Assembly (NCBI RefSeq): GCF_020037015.1
Contig: NZ_JAIQDE010000002.1
Span: forward strand, 310,001 to 374,000
DNA length: 64,000 nucleotides
Source of the DNA: Corallococcus sp. AS-1-6
Lineage (GTDB): Bacteria; Myxococcota; Myxococcia; Myxococcales; Myxococcaceae
Reading direction: 5' to 3'
Every line of letters starts with the position of its first letter. The stretch's first letter is position 1. The notes below the pieces were generated by a model, which searched no databases, was not told where the DNA came from, and worked only from the letters and a program-made list of their open reading frames with translations. A program made the translations under genes and the position numbers. Of the stretch, positions 1 through 8,279 are shown in pieces.

Positions 1-73
1 CCGACCTTACCTGTTCACTCCCCCGCTTCAATCGGACCCGTGGGTGCTAGCCTGCCCACCCCTTCACCTTCCG

Positions 74-718
74 ATGACCGTTCCTGCGCCTCCCCGTCCC
101 CAGTTTCCCTCCCGCCGCAGCAACGGGCTGTTCGCCTCGTTCGGTCATGCGTGGGCAGGGCTCATCCACACCGTGGCCTGGCAGCGCAACATGCGCATCC
201 ACCTCATCTCCGGTGTCCTGGTGGGGCTGGTGGGCAGCGGCATCCCGCTGGGGCTCGCGGAGAAGGTCACGCTCATCTTCTGCGTGCTGCTCATCTTCTT
301 CGCGGAGATTCTGAACAGCGCGCTGGAGCAGTTGGTGGACCTGGCCGTGCAGCAGTTCGACGAGAAGGCCCGGCTCACCAAGGACGCGGCGGCCGCGGGC
401 GTGCTCGTGCTCGCGGGCGGCACGGTCGTCATCTTCGCCGCCATCCTGATCAACTACTGGGAGACCGTGCGCACCAGCACCGACGCCATCTTCCGGCAGG
501 TCGCGCTGGGGCTGCCGCTGGCCGGCTGCGCCACGGTGCTCGTGCTGCCCCAGCCCAGGCCCGCCGCCGTGGACGTGCTCGCGTTCCTCCTGGCCCTGGG
601 CCTGCTCGCGCTGACGGCGCCCACGTCCGCGAGCCTCGTCTTCACCGCCCTCACCGCCGCGCTGCTCGTCATCGCCGCCGCGGCGGCCCGCGAGCGCAGG
701 CGCCATCCCAGGGCCTGA
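74..718 (+). CDS. dgkA: Diacylglycerol/undecaprenol kinase family membrane protein with C-terminal extension
   Basis: Prokaryotic DgkA-family kinase, which phosphorylates a membrane lipid alcohol (diacylglycerol or undecaprenol) for lipid recycling. The family signature is present at about residues 78-89, with Glu78, Asn81, Glu85 and Asp89 in an AEILNSALEQLVD block followed by the basic FDEKARLTKD stretch. Membrane helices flank it at about 42-60 and 64-82, with a third after 105. The usual family length is about 120 residues. This protein has 214, with an extra hydrophobic C-terminal region of about 80 residues that looks like two or three more helices. ATG 74 is chosen; a GTG at 44 in the same frame would add ten residues. 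No good ribosome site is visible for either. Lipid substrate is not decidable from sequence. Confidence 0.85.
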   Translation: MTVPAPPRPQFPSRRSNGLFASFGHAWAGLIHTVAWQRNMRIHLISGVLVGLVGSGIPLGLAEKVTLIFCVLLIFFAEILNSALEQLVDLAVQQFDEKARLTKDAAAAGVLVLAGGTVVIFAAILINYWETVRTSTDAIFRQVALGLPLAGCATVLVLPQPRPAAVDVLAFLLALGLLALTAPTSASLVFTALTAALLVIAAAAARERRRHPRA

Positions 719-914
719 AGACAACGCGGCGCGTCACACAGCCTCTGCCTTGAGTTTCCAGAGGGAGAAGCCGGCGGTCCGCTCGCGGGGCCCGGTGAAC
801 GGCCCGCCGGTGACGGTGCGGCGGGGCTGCTCCCGCCACCTCGCGGGTGGGGCGCCCGGAGCCAGTCCGGAGCCCGCTCACCCGCGGAGGGTCGATGCGC
901 TGGATTCTAAGCGA

Positions 915-1124
915 CTACGCGCGCTGCTGAAAGCCCGCCCCGGCGTCGGGGGCCTGCGTCGACTGGGCGGCGACCGCCTTGTCGCCTTCCTTCAGGTCGG
1001 TCGTCACCAGCTCCAGGAGCTCCGTGGCGATGCCGATGACCTGGTGCGGCGTGTAACCGCTTGCGCGCAGTTGGTTGAAGAACGTGCGCGCGAGGATGCG
1101 GGTGCCCTTTTGGTCGGTGCTCAC
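915..1124 (-). CDS. Small conserved-looking protein of unknown function (69 aa)
   Basis: I do not recognise a family. The 69-residue product is soluble, mostly helical in appearance, and has a well-behaved core (GTRILARTFFNQLRASGY, then HQVIGIATELLELV) that reads as a real protein rather than a shadow frame. The C-terminus is Ala/Gln rich and probably disordered. It is divergent from the FAD dehydrogenase at 1458, and the 333-base gap between them is a shared upstream region. It ends tail-to-tail with the DgkA-family gene about 200 bases away. Whether it regulates its neighbour cannot be told. Confidence 0.6.
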   Translation of the reverse strand: MSTDQKGTRILARTFFNQLRASGYTPHQVIGIATELLELVTTDLKEGDKAVAAQSTQAPDAGAGFQQRA

Positions 1125-1457
1125 GGGAATTGCCTCCGGAATCGGCGCCCACGTCTCCAGGCGCCGCGTCTACGTGGGAATCCGGTCTTCAACCTCCGTG
1201 CCAGCCGTTCTCTTCCGAACGGATTCCCCAGCAGTCCTCGGGGGTTGAAGCCTGGAAGTGCACGGCACGGAACGTGGAGAGTGCGAAGGGGGTTACGCAC
1301 CCGGACGTCCGCTCCGCCTGGAACGCGGTTCCGGGTGCATCACCGGGTACGCACCCACCCCAGGTCGCCCCAAAGGGCCGTCCCGTGTTTTCAAGTGCTT
1401 GCATTCCCTCCGGGGGGTGGAGCACATACGCGCCCCCCACCGAGGAGTCAGAACACA
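1125..1457. promoter_or_regulatory. Divergent intergenic region with direct and inverted repeats
   Basis: This 333-base gap separates two divergently transcribed genes and should hold both promoters. It contains a 9-base direct repeat, TACGCACCC, at 1294-1302 and 1348-1356. Between the copies lies a 9-base perfect inverted repeat, GCACCCGGA at 1297-1305 and TCCGGGTGC at 1330-1338; GGACGTCC at 1303-1310 is itself palindromic. A weak TTGCAT hexamer lies at about 1400 upstream of the dehydrogenase. Just before its ATG there is a GAGGAG-type ribosome site at about 1442-1447. The repeats could be operator sites, but in DNA this GC-rich some symmetry is expected by chance. Confidence 0.35.
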
Positions 1458-3053
1458 ATGGCGTACCGGGTGAACAACATCGGGCTGTGGCTGGACGAGC
1501 CGGAGGAGCTGCTCGGCCAGCGCGCCGCGGAGAAGCTGGGGGTCACCCGGAGCGACCTCGCCTCCGTGCGGGTGGTGCGCTCCGTGCTGGATGCGCGCAA
1601 GAAGGGCAGCCCGCGTTACATCTACACGCTGGAGGTGGAGCTGGCCCCGGGCCGCAAGGCGCCGCGGCTGCCGCCGGACGTGAGCGAGGCCCCGCCCCCG
1701 CCGGAGCTGCCGCCGCGCGTGAAGGAGCCGGAGAAGCTGCCGCTCATCATCGGCACCGGACCCGCCGGGTTGTTCTGCGCGCTGGGCCTGCTGGAGCGCG
1801 GCGTGCGCAGCATCCTGCTGGAGCGCGGCAAGGAGGTGGTGACGCGCCGCAAGGACGTGGCGAAGCTCATGCGCGACGGGTCGCTCGACCGCGAGAGCAA
1901 CATGAACTTCGGCGAGGGCGGCGCGGGCGCGTACACGGACGGCAAGCTGTCCACGCGCATCAACCACCCCATGGTGCGCAAGGTGATTGAGGCCTTCGCG
2001 AAGTACGGCGCGCCGGATCACATCCTCATCGAGGGCAAGCCGCACATCGGCTCGGACCTGCTGCCCGGCGCGGTGGCGAAGCTGCGCGACGAGCTCATCG
2101 CGGGCGGCTGCCAGGTGCACTTCGAGCAGCGCGTGGACGACCTGCTCTACCGCGACGGCCGCGTGGCGGGCGTGAAGATGGCGGACGGGCGCACGCTGGA
2201 GAGCGACCGCGTCATCCTGGCGCCGGGCAACTCCGCGCGCGAGCTGTACGAGCGCTTCGCCGCCGACGGCCGGGTGAGCGTGGAGGCCAAGCCCTTCGCG
2301 CTGGGCTTCCGCGCGGAGCACCCGCAGTCGCTCATCAACGGCATCCAGTACGGCGCCGCGGCGAAGCACTCCAAGCTGCCGCCCGCGGACTACAAGCTGG
2401 CGGAGAACCTGGACGTGGACGGCGAGGTGCGCGGCGTCTACTCGTTCTGCATGTGCCCCGGCGGCATCGTGGTGCCCACGCCCACGGAAGAGGGGCTGCA
2501 GTGCACCAACGGCATGAGCAACTCGCGGCGCAACGCGAAGTTCGCCAACGCGGGCATCGTCGTGTCCGTGTCCGTCGCGGACTTCGCGCGCGAGGGCTTC
2601 CACGGGCCGCTCGCGGGCCTGGAGTTCCAGCGCTACTGGGAGGGCGAGGCCTACAAGCTGGGCGGAGGCCGCTTCTTCGCGCCCGCGCAGACGATTCCGG
2701 ACTACCTGGCCGGCCGCGTGAAGAAGGATCCGGGTGACACCAGCTACCGCCCGGGCCTGGCGCACACGGACCTGAACAAGCTCTTCCCGGAGCGGCTGAC
2801 GCAGTCGCTCAAGGCGGCGCTGCGCACGTTCGACCGGAAGATGAAGGGCTTCATCAGCGACGAAGGGAAGCTCATCGGCATCGAGAGCCGGACGTCCTCG
2901 CCGGTGCGCATCACCCGGGGTGACGACCTGCAGTCCGTGTCCATGCGCGGCCTGTACCCCGTGGGCGAGGGCTGCGGCTACGCGGGCGGGATCGTGTCCT
3001 CCGCCATTGATGGACTGCGCGCCGCTGAGCAGATTGCGACGGAGCTGGCTTGA
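1458..3053 (+). CDS. FAD-dependent dehydrogenase, COG2509 / HI0933-like family
   Basis: Flavoprotein of the uncharacterised FAD-dependent dehydrogenase group COG2509, 531 residues. A short N-terminal domain (1-90) resembles the RNA-binding-like cap seen in this family (LGVTRSDLASVRVVRSVLDARKK). The dinucleotide-binding Rossmann motif follows at about 95-115 (IIGTGPAG, with acidic ERG further on). A conserved GGAGAYTDGKLSTR segment and a C-terminal FAD-contact block with GLYPVGEGCGYAGGI complete the architecture. A CMCPGG motif lies mid-protein. The electron donor and substrate of this family are not established. ATG 1458 is preceded by a GAGGAG site. No operon partner other than the small gene 50 bases downstream. 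Confidence 0.85.
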   Translation: MAYRVNNIGLWLDEPEELLGQRAAEKLGVTRSDLASVRVVRSVLDARKKGSPRYIYTLEVELAPGRKAPRLPPDVSEAPPPPELPPRVKEPEKLPLIIGTGPAGLFCALGLLERGVRSILLERGKEVVTRRKDVAKLMRDGSLDRESNMNFGEGGAGAYTDGKLSTRINHPMVRKVIEAFAKYGAPDHILIEGKPHIGSDLLPGAVAKLRDELIAGGCQVHFEQRVDDLLYRDGRVAGVKMADGRTLESDRVILAPGNSARELYERFAADGRVSVEAKPFALGFRAEHPQSLINGIQYGAAAKHSKLPPADYKLAENLDVDGEVRGVYSFCMCPGGIVVPTPTEEGLQCTNGMSNSRRNAKFANAGIVVSVSVADFAREGFHGPLAGLEFQRYWEGEAYKLGGGRFFAPAQTIPDYLAGRVKKDPGDTSYRPGLAHTDLNKLFPERLTQSLKAALRTFDRKMKGFISDEGKLIGIESRTSSPVRITRGDDLQSVSMRGLYPVGEGCGYAGGIVSSAIDGLRAAEQIATELA

Positions 3054-3101
3054 GGTCCCCGCCCCCTTCCGGGCAGGGTGGGCCGGGAGGGAGGAGAACC
3101 C

Positions 3102-3476
3102 ATGGCGTACCGCGTGCGCACTCCGGATGGTGAGCTGATGTTCCCCACGCTGGGCGACATCGAGCGCGCCTACGTGCAGGGCCTGGTGGACCCGGACGAC
3201 GAGGTGCGCGAGGACGGCGCGGAGAAGTGGCGCAAGGCGTCCTCGCTGCCCGTCCTGGCCCGGGCGAAGAAGCCCCATGCCCGGGATACGGCCAGACGCG
3301 CCCAGACGCTCACGGTGGCGGGCGCGGTGGTGGCGGGCTTGCTCGCGCTGGTGCTGCTCTTCACCGGCACGAACTGGAACATCCGGATGATGGGCATCGC
3401 GCTGGCCCTGGTGGTCAGCGGCTTGCTCACCCGGGTGACCTTCAAGGCCTACAAGCGGCCTCCGCCCGTCCTCTGA
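3102..3476 (+). CDS. Small membrane protein with GYF_2-like N-terminal domain
   Basis: A 124-residue protein. The N-terminal 55 residues (MAYRVRTPDGELMFPTLGDIERAY, with VDPDDEVREDGAEKWRKASSLP) fit the GYF_2/DUF4339-like module that is common at the start of myxobacterial proteins and is thought to bind peptides. After a basic linker come two membrane helices at about 72-92 and 98-115, with a short basic tail. The domain would face the cytoplasm. ATG 3102 is chosen over an in-frame upstream start at 3078 because a GGGAGGGAGGAG stretch sits directly before it and homology-like sequence starts there. It is probably cotranscribed with the dehydrogenase upstream. Partner and function unknown. Confidence 0.7.
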   Translation: MAYRVRTPDGELMFPTLGDIERAYVQGLVDPDDEVREDGAEKWRKASSLPVLARAKKPHARDTARRAQTLTVAGAVVAGLLALVLLFTGTNWNIRMMGIALALVVSGLLTRVTFKAYKRPPPVL

Positions 3477-3570
3477 CGACGCTCCCTCCCCTGCCCTCCG
3501 GGGCAGCGGCACGGCCCTCGCCGCCAGCAGGCCCCACACGGCCCATGTTTGGTGGAAGGCACCCCGCGGG

Positions 3571-4743
3571 GTGCCCGCCATCGCGCTGGAGGAGGACCGC
3601 ACCTTGCTCAGCACCTACCTGTCCCGAGAAGCCGCCCGCAAGCTTCGCCATGGCGCCCCCTGGCTGCGCCGCGAGGACATCGTCTCCATGGAGGGCGAGC
3701 CCGAGCCCGGCACGCCCATGCAGCTCAAGGACGAGGACGGACGGGTCCTGGGCGTCGCGGACGTGGACCTCCAGGCCTCGTACGCCGTGCGCCGCCTGGG
3801 CCTGCCGGACGAGTCCGTGGAGGGGCTCATCCCCCGCCGCGTGCGCCACGCCTTCGAGCGCCGCGCCCGGCTGGTGGACGACCCGCGCTTCTGCCGCATC
3901 GTCAACGACGACGGGGACGGGCTGCCGGGCCTCATCGTGGACCGGTATGATCAGCACTTCGTCGTCCAGACGCTCACCCGCTCCATGGACGCGCGGCAGG
4001 AGGAGATCACCCGCACGCTGGGAGAGGTGACGGGGGCGGCCTCCGTGCTCCTGCGCAACGACACGCTCCGCCGGAAGGCGCTGGGCCTGCCCGCGCAGCG
4101 CCCGCACGTGATGTACGGCACGCCGCCGCGCTGGTGCCGCCTGCTGGAGATGGGCGCGCGCTTCACCGTGGACCTCACCTACGGCCGGGGCACGGGGTAC
4201 GCGTACGACCACCGCGAGCTGCGCCGCTTCCTGGGACGCACCGGCAACGGGGACCGCGTCCTGGACGTGGCCTGCAACGTGGGCGGGCTCTTCGTCCACG
4301 CGGGGCGCCACGGGGCGAAGCAGATACTGGCGTTCGACGGCAACGCGGACGCGGCGGACCTGGCGCGGGAGAACGCGGAGGCCAACGGGCTGCTCGGCCG
4401 GGTGACGGTGGAACAGGGCGAGCCGCTGGCCGTGCTCCGGGCCCTCAAGGACACCTTCGACCTGGTGCTGCTCGACACGCTGGGGGTGGCATCCGAGGAG
4501 GACTTCATCGAACAGGTGCGGCTGGCCCTGCGGCGCACCCGCCATGGCGGACGGCTGCTCGTGGTCGGTTATCACCCACCGCTGGCGCTGGGCTCGTTCA
4601 CGGAGTGCGTGGCCACGGCCTGCGAGCAGGAGGCGCGCATCGCATTCCGGCTGGTACGGATGGGACTGCCGCCAGACCACCCCGCGCCGGTCGGCTCCCC
4701 TGGGGCCGAGTACCTGGAGGCGGTGGCGCTCGAGGTGAGCTGA
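3571..4743 (+). CDS. RlmI-like class I SAM-dependent RNA methyltransferase, divergent
   Basis: The protein has the layout of the RlmI / YwbD family of 23S rRNA cytosine-C5 methyltransferases. It has an N-terminal PUA-like domain (about 1-75), a linker with the family block DGLPGLIVDRYDQ (about 112-124), then a SAM-binding Rossmann domain. The family's GFYLDQR-type block appears as GYAYDHRELRRFL, and motif I as VLDVACNVGGLF. Motif IV, normally DPP in this family, reads LLDTLG, so the usual catalytic-loop prolines are missing. It may act on a different target, or be a degenerate paralogue. The start is uncertain: GTG 3571 is used, with no clear ribosome site. Confidence 0.75.
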   Translation: MPAIALEEDRTLLSTYLSREAARKLRHGAPWLRREDIVSMEGEPEPGTPMQLKDEDGRVLGVADVDLQASYAVRRLGLPDESVEGLIPRRVRHAFERRARLVDDPRFCRIVNDDGDGLPGLIVDRYDQHFVVQTLTRSMDARQEEITRTLGEVTGAASVLLRNDTLRRKALGLPAQRPHVMYGTPPRWCRLLEMGARFTVDLTYGRGTGYAYDHRELRRFLGRTGNGDRVLDVACNVGGLFVHAGRHGAKQILAFDGNADAADLARENAEANGLLGRVTVEQGEPLAVLRALKDTFDLVLLDTLGVASEEDFIEQVRLALRRTRHGGRLLVVGYHPPLALGSFTECVATACEQEARIAFRLVRMGLPPDHPAPVGSPGAEYLEAVALEVS

Positions 4744-4803
4744 AGCGGGGGGCGTGTTGTTTCGCCCTGGACGGGCCTCCTCGGTGTTAGTGTCCGCGCC
4801 GCG

Positions 4804-6303
4804 ATGACTACCGAAAACGAGTCCCAGGCCGCGACCTCTTCCACCCCGGAGGCTTCCGTCGAGACCGTCCGCAAGGTGTACGCGGCGGACCTGCGCGAGA
4901 AGGACCAGGTCAACACCGTCTTCCGCGTCACCAAGAAGGAGAAGGTGAACGCGCGCAGCGGCAAGGTGTTCCTGTCGCTGTCCCTGGCCGACAAGAGCGG
5001 CACGGTGGACGCGCGCGTGTTCGACAAGGTGGACGCGCTCGAGCCCGTGTTCCAGAACGGTGACTACGTCCTCGTGCAGGGCAGCGTCATCGTCTTCCAC
5101 GGCCGCACCCAGGTCGTCGTGGAGGCCGTGGAGCGGCTGGATCCGGAGCCGCTCGACCCCAAGGAGTTCGAGCCGCCCCCCGCCCCTCCCGCCGAGACGA
5201 AGTCCGAGGCCAAGACCAGCGAAGCGAAGTCCGAGGCCAAGGCCAGCGAAGCGAAGTCTGGCGAAGCGAAGTCCGGCGAAGCGAAGCAGGCCGAGGGCAA
5301 GCCCGAGCGCCACGAGGGCGGCGGTGGCCCGCGCGCGGTGGGGCAGATCCGCGAGCTCATCACCGAGCGCGTCAACGACCCCTACGTGAAGCAGTTGCTG
5401 CTGGCGTTCCTGGACGACGCGCAGGTGTCCGCGGCGCTGCCGGTGGCTCCTGCGGCCAAGGGCGTGCATCACGCGTGGCGCGGCGGGCTGGCCGAGCACG
5501 TCCTGTCGGTGATGCGCCTGACGCTGCGCGTGTCGGACCACTACCCCATGGCAGACCGCGACCTGCTGCTGGCCGGCGCGTTCCTGCACGACGTGATGAA
5601 GGGCGGCGACGGGGCGTCCGACAAGGGCTTCGACACCTCCGACGAGGGCCGGCTGGTGGGCCACGCGGTGCTGGCCGCGCAGAAGATCCGCGAGAAGACC
5701 GTGGGCATCCCCGGCTTCCCGCCGCTCCTGGAGCAGCACCTGACGCACCTGGCGATCTCCCAGACGGGGCCGTCCGGCGCGCCCGGCGCGAAGGCGCCGG
5801 TGACGCTGGAGGCGCAGATCGTCGACACGCTCAGCTCGCTCGACGCGCGCATCTCCTCGTGGGTGGAGGCCATGCAGCGCGATCCGAACGAGCGCTGGAC
5901 GGACCACCTGCGCGCGTATGAGCGCTCGCTCTGGAAGGGCTTCGTGCCCACCGGCCGCGGCCGGGCTCCGGTGGAGGGTGGCCGGCGCAAGCACCGCGAG
6001 GAGAAGCGCAAGGCGCGCGCCGACAAGGGCCCGCCGTCCCAGGCTGGCGAGGGCGCCGCGGCCCCCGTGGCCCAGGAGGCCCGTCCGGAGCGTCCGCCTC
6101 GGCCTCCGCGCGAGCCTCGCGCCGAGCGTCCGCCGCGCGAGGACCGGGGTCCCCGCGAGGAGCGCCCCGCCCGTCCGCCCCGCGAGGAGCGTCCGCCGCG
6201 CGACCCCAAGAGCCTGCCCGGCGAGCTGACCTTCAAGCCGTTCAGCGCGCTGGCGCCGGCCCCGAAGTCCGGTGGTGAGGGTGGTGGCTCCTCGGAGGGC
6301 TGA
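4804..6303 (+). CDS. YhaM-like OB-fold plus HD-domain nuclease-type protein with Arg/Pro-rich tail
   Basis: N-terminal OB-fold (about 20-125), a Lys/Glu/Ala linker built of SEAK-type repeats (about 134-165), then an HD-type metal domain (about 180-375). This order matches the YhaM 3'-5' exoribonuclease family. HD residues visible are HHAWRGGLAEHVLS and FLHDVMKG. A later GHAVLAAQKI block supplies another His. The family block that normally ends in HH (LSHHG) reads LAISQTG here, so metal binding may be weakened. The last 110 residues are a low-complexity Arg/Pro/Glu tail, plausibly RNA-binding or disordered. The MshEN/HD protein starts 5 bases downstream, so the two are probably one operon. Confidence 0.75.
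   Translation: MTTENESQAATSSTPEASVETVRKVYAADLREKDQVNTVFRVTKKEKVNARSGKVFLSLSLADKSGTVDARVFDKVDALEPVFQNGDYVLVQGSVIVFHGRTQVVVEAVERLDPEPLDPKEFEPPPAPPAETKSEAKTSEAKSEAKASEAKSGEAKSGEAKQAEGKPERHEGGGGPRAVGQIRELITERVNDPYVKQLLLAFLDDAQVSAALPVAPAAKGVHHAWRGGLAEHVLSVMRLTLRVSDHYPMADRDLLLAGAFLHDVMKGGDGASDKGFDTSDEGRLVGHAVLAAQKIREKTVGIPGFPPLLEQHLTHLAISQTGPSGAPGAKAPVTLEAQIVDTLSSLDARISSWVEAMQRDPNERWTDHLRAYERSLWKGFVPTGRGRAPVEGGRRKHREEKRKARADKGPPSQAGEGAAAPVAQEARPERPPRPPREPRAERPPREDRGPREERPARPPREERPPRDPKSLPGELTFKPFSALAPAPKSGGEGGGSSEG
5200..5291 (+). repeat. In-frame tandem repeat coding for SEAK units
   Basis: Imperfect tandem repetition of a 12 to 18 base unit (GCGAAGCGAAGTC with variable GGC/GAGGCC insertions). 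It encodes the Ser-Glu-Ala-Lys-rich linker between the OB and HD domains of the protein at 4804-6303. Slippage here would change linker length without breaking the frame when unit length is a multiple of three. Confidence 0.7.
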
Positions 6304-6308
6304 AGTCC

Positions 6309-8279
6309 ATGGCGAAGCGGCTGGGAGAGCGGTTGATTGAGGCCGGCCTCGTGACGCCGGGGGCCGTGGAGCAGGGTCTGGAGCACCAGAAGATCACCGG
6401 CCACAAGCTGGGGGACTGTCTGGTGGAGCTGGGCCTGCTCCAGGAGGCCGCGCTGCTGCGGCTCCTGGCCAACGAGTTCCAGACCCGCTTCGTCACCGCG
6501 GACAAGCTGGCCAAGGTCCGCATCGACACGAAGGTGTTGGACAAGCTGCCGGTGCGGCTGGCGGAGGCGCAGAACGTGCTCCCGCTGGCCGTGGATCCGG
6601 AGCGCAAGCTGCTCTCGGTGGTGGCCGCCGAGCCGCAGAACAAGTCGCTGCTGGACGAGATCGCCCTCGTCACCGGCATGTCGGAGGTCTACGCGTACAT
6701 CGGCCTGCGCAGCGCCATCTCCGCGGCCATCCGCAAGCACTACTACGGCGACCCCACGGCGTTCTCCACGCTGCTGGAGGGCCCCTCCGCGAACAACGGC
6801 CCCCGCCGTCCGGACACGCCCTCCAACACGCACGTGGGCGCGGAGCCCGGGCGCGGCGGGAGCTCCGCCGGACGCAGCAGCGCCACCAGCCTGAGCATGC
6901 GGCTGGAGACGGACGCGCGGATGCGGCTGCAGCGCGGAGGCAGCGGCACCAACGTGGCGCGCGTCTCCACGCAGCGTCGCGAGCCGGGCGGCCCGCGCGG
7001 GCTCATCAGCGACACGGACTACGTGGAGACGCTGAGCCTGATGGTGGGCCTGCTGGAGCAGGACCGGCCCCGGCACCGGGGCCACTCCGCGCAGCTCGCG
7101 CGGCAGGCGGGCATCGTCGGCCAGCGCATGGGCATGCCGCACAAGGAGCTGGCGGCGCTGTCCATCGCGGCGTACCTGCACGACCTGGGCAAGCCCGCGG
7201 AGCGGCACTTCTCGCTGGCGAGCAACGCGGCCAACCCGGAGTGGAAGGCCCAGGCGAAGGCGTGCTGCCGCGCGCCCACGAAGCTCTTCGAGACGGTGCA
7301 CCTGCCCGCGCAGGTGAACACCATCCTGGCGCAGTTGTACGAGGCCTGGGACGGCTCCGGCACGCCCCAGGGCGCCAAGGGCGAGGACATCACCCTGGGC
7401 GCGCGCATCCTGGCGGCGGTGGACAGCTTCCTGGAGCTGACCAAGAACCCGGGCAACGCGCACGGCCGCGTCTTCACCAAGCAGCAGGCGCTGGAGCACC
7501 TGAAGAAGCACGCGGGCGTGCTCTACGATCCGGTGGTCGCGGACATCGTCGGGCAGTTGCAGAGCGGCGCGCTGCTGGTGCACCGGCTGGCCAGCGAGGG
7601 CCGCCAGGTGCTCATCGCGGAGCCGGACGAGGCCACGCGCGGCGAGCTGCTGGAGGCGGTGCTCAAGCAGGAGCTGGTGGCGCACGCGCTGTCCACGCTG
7701 GACGGCGCGCTGGACGGCCTGTCGCGGCAGGACTGCGACGTGCTGGTGGTGAGCCTGCGCCTGGGCCAGCAGGAGGTGATGGACCTGCTGGAGGCCGTGC
7801 GCTCCACGCCGGAGAGCGCGGGCCTGCCCATCGCCGTGGTGGGCGAACCGGATGCGCAGGCGCGCGAGCGGCTGCTCATGGCGGGCGCGACGGCGGTGCT
7901 CTCCCCCAGCGACAAGGCGGAGGTGGCGCGCACGGTGCTGACCCTCTTCCAGGACCGCGTGCAGCACAACGGCCCGGGCCGGGTGGTGCGCGGCAGCTTC
8001 GACGAACTGCCCCCGAAGGAGCTGCTCCGCACGCTGGGCGGCGGCAAGAAGAGCGGGAAGCTCCAGTTGCGCAGCCACACGCTGGAGGGCTCGCTGCACC
8101 TGGAGCGCGGCCGCGTGGTGCACGCGGCGTTCGGCGGCCACGCGGGGGAACCCGCGCTGCAGGCCCTGCTGAAGCTGAAGCAGGCGGACTTCGTCTACGA
8201 CCCGGACGCGCTGCTCCTGGACATGCCGCAGTTGGACCAGGACCTGGAGGCCCTGGCCAACGCGCTCACCCCAGCGTGA
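6309..8279 (+). CDS. MshEN - HD-GYP-like - receiver-like - PATAN (DUF4388) signalling protein
   Basis: A 656-residue cytoplasmic multidomain protein. Residues 1-140 are a GspE/MshE N-terminal (MshEN) domain with tandem RLGERLIEAGL and KLGDCLVELGLL motifs; this domain binds cyclic di-GMP in characterised members. Residues about 240-410 are an HD-type phosphohydrolase domain (RGHS, YLHDLGK). Its HD-GYP loop reads YEAWDGSGTPQG without the adjacent HH pair, so hydrolysis of c-di-GMP is doubtful. Residues 450-560 resemble a receiver fold. Residues 560-640 are DUF4388/PATAN. Read together, it may sense c-di-GMP and pass the signal to partners. Its 3' end overlaps the convergent tatD-like gene by 14 bases. 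Confidence 0.8.
   Translation: MAKRLGERLIEAGLVTPGAVEQGLEHQKITGHKLGDCLVELGLLQEAALLRLLANEFQTRFVTADKLAKVRIDTKVLDKLPVRLAEAQNVLPLAVDPERKLLSVVAAEPQNKSLLDEIALVTGMSEVYAYIGLRSAISAAIRKHYYGDPTAFSTLLEGPSANNGPRRPDTPSNTHVGAEPGRGGSSAGRSSATSLSMRLETDARMRLQRGGSGTNVARVSTQRREPGGPRGLISDTDYVETLSLMVGLLEQDRPRHRGHSAQLARQAGIVGQRMGMPHKELAALSIAAYLHDLGKPAERHFSLASNAANPEWKAQAKACCRAPTKLFETVHLPAQVNTILAQLYEAWDGSGTPQGAKGEDITLGARILAAVDSFLELTKNPGNAHGRVFTKQQALEHLKKHAGVLYDPVVADIVGQLQSGALLVHRLASEGRQVLIAEPDEATRGELLEAVLKQELVAHALSTLDGALDGLSRQDCDVLVVSLRLGQQEVMDLLEAVRSTPESAGLPIAVVGEPDAQARERLLMAGATAVLSPSDKAEVARTVLTLFQDRVQHNGPGRVVRGSFDELPPKELLRTLGGGKKSGKLQLRSHTLEGSLHLERGRVVHAAFGGHAGEPALQALLKLKQADFVYDPDALLLDMPQLDQDLEALANALTPA

Noticed and set aside
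820..837. GGCGGG/CCCGCC hairpin between the DgkA and small-protein genes
   Set aside because: Six base pairs without a T-run in about 70% GC DNA is not distinguishable from background; not called a terminator.
1189..1458. Open - strand frame of about 89 codons in the divergent gap
   Set aside because: Composition and content do not look like protein; it is the random openness expected in GC-rich DNA.
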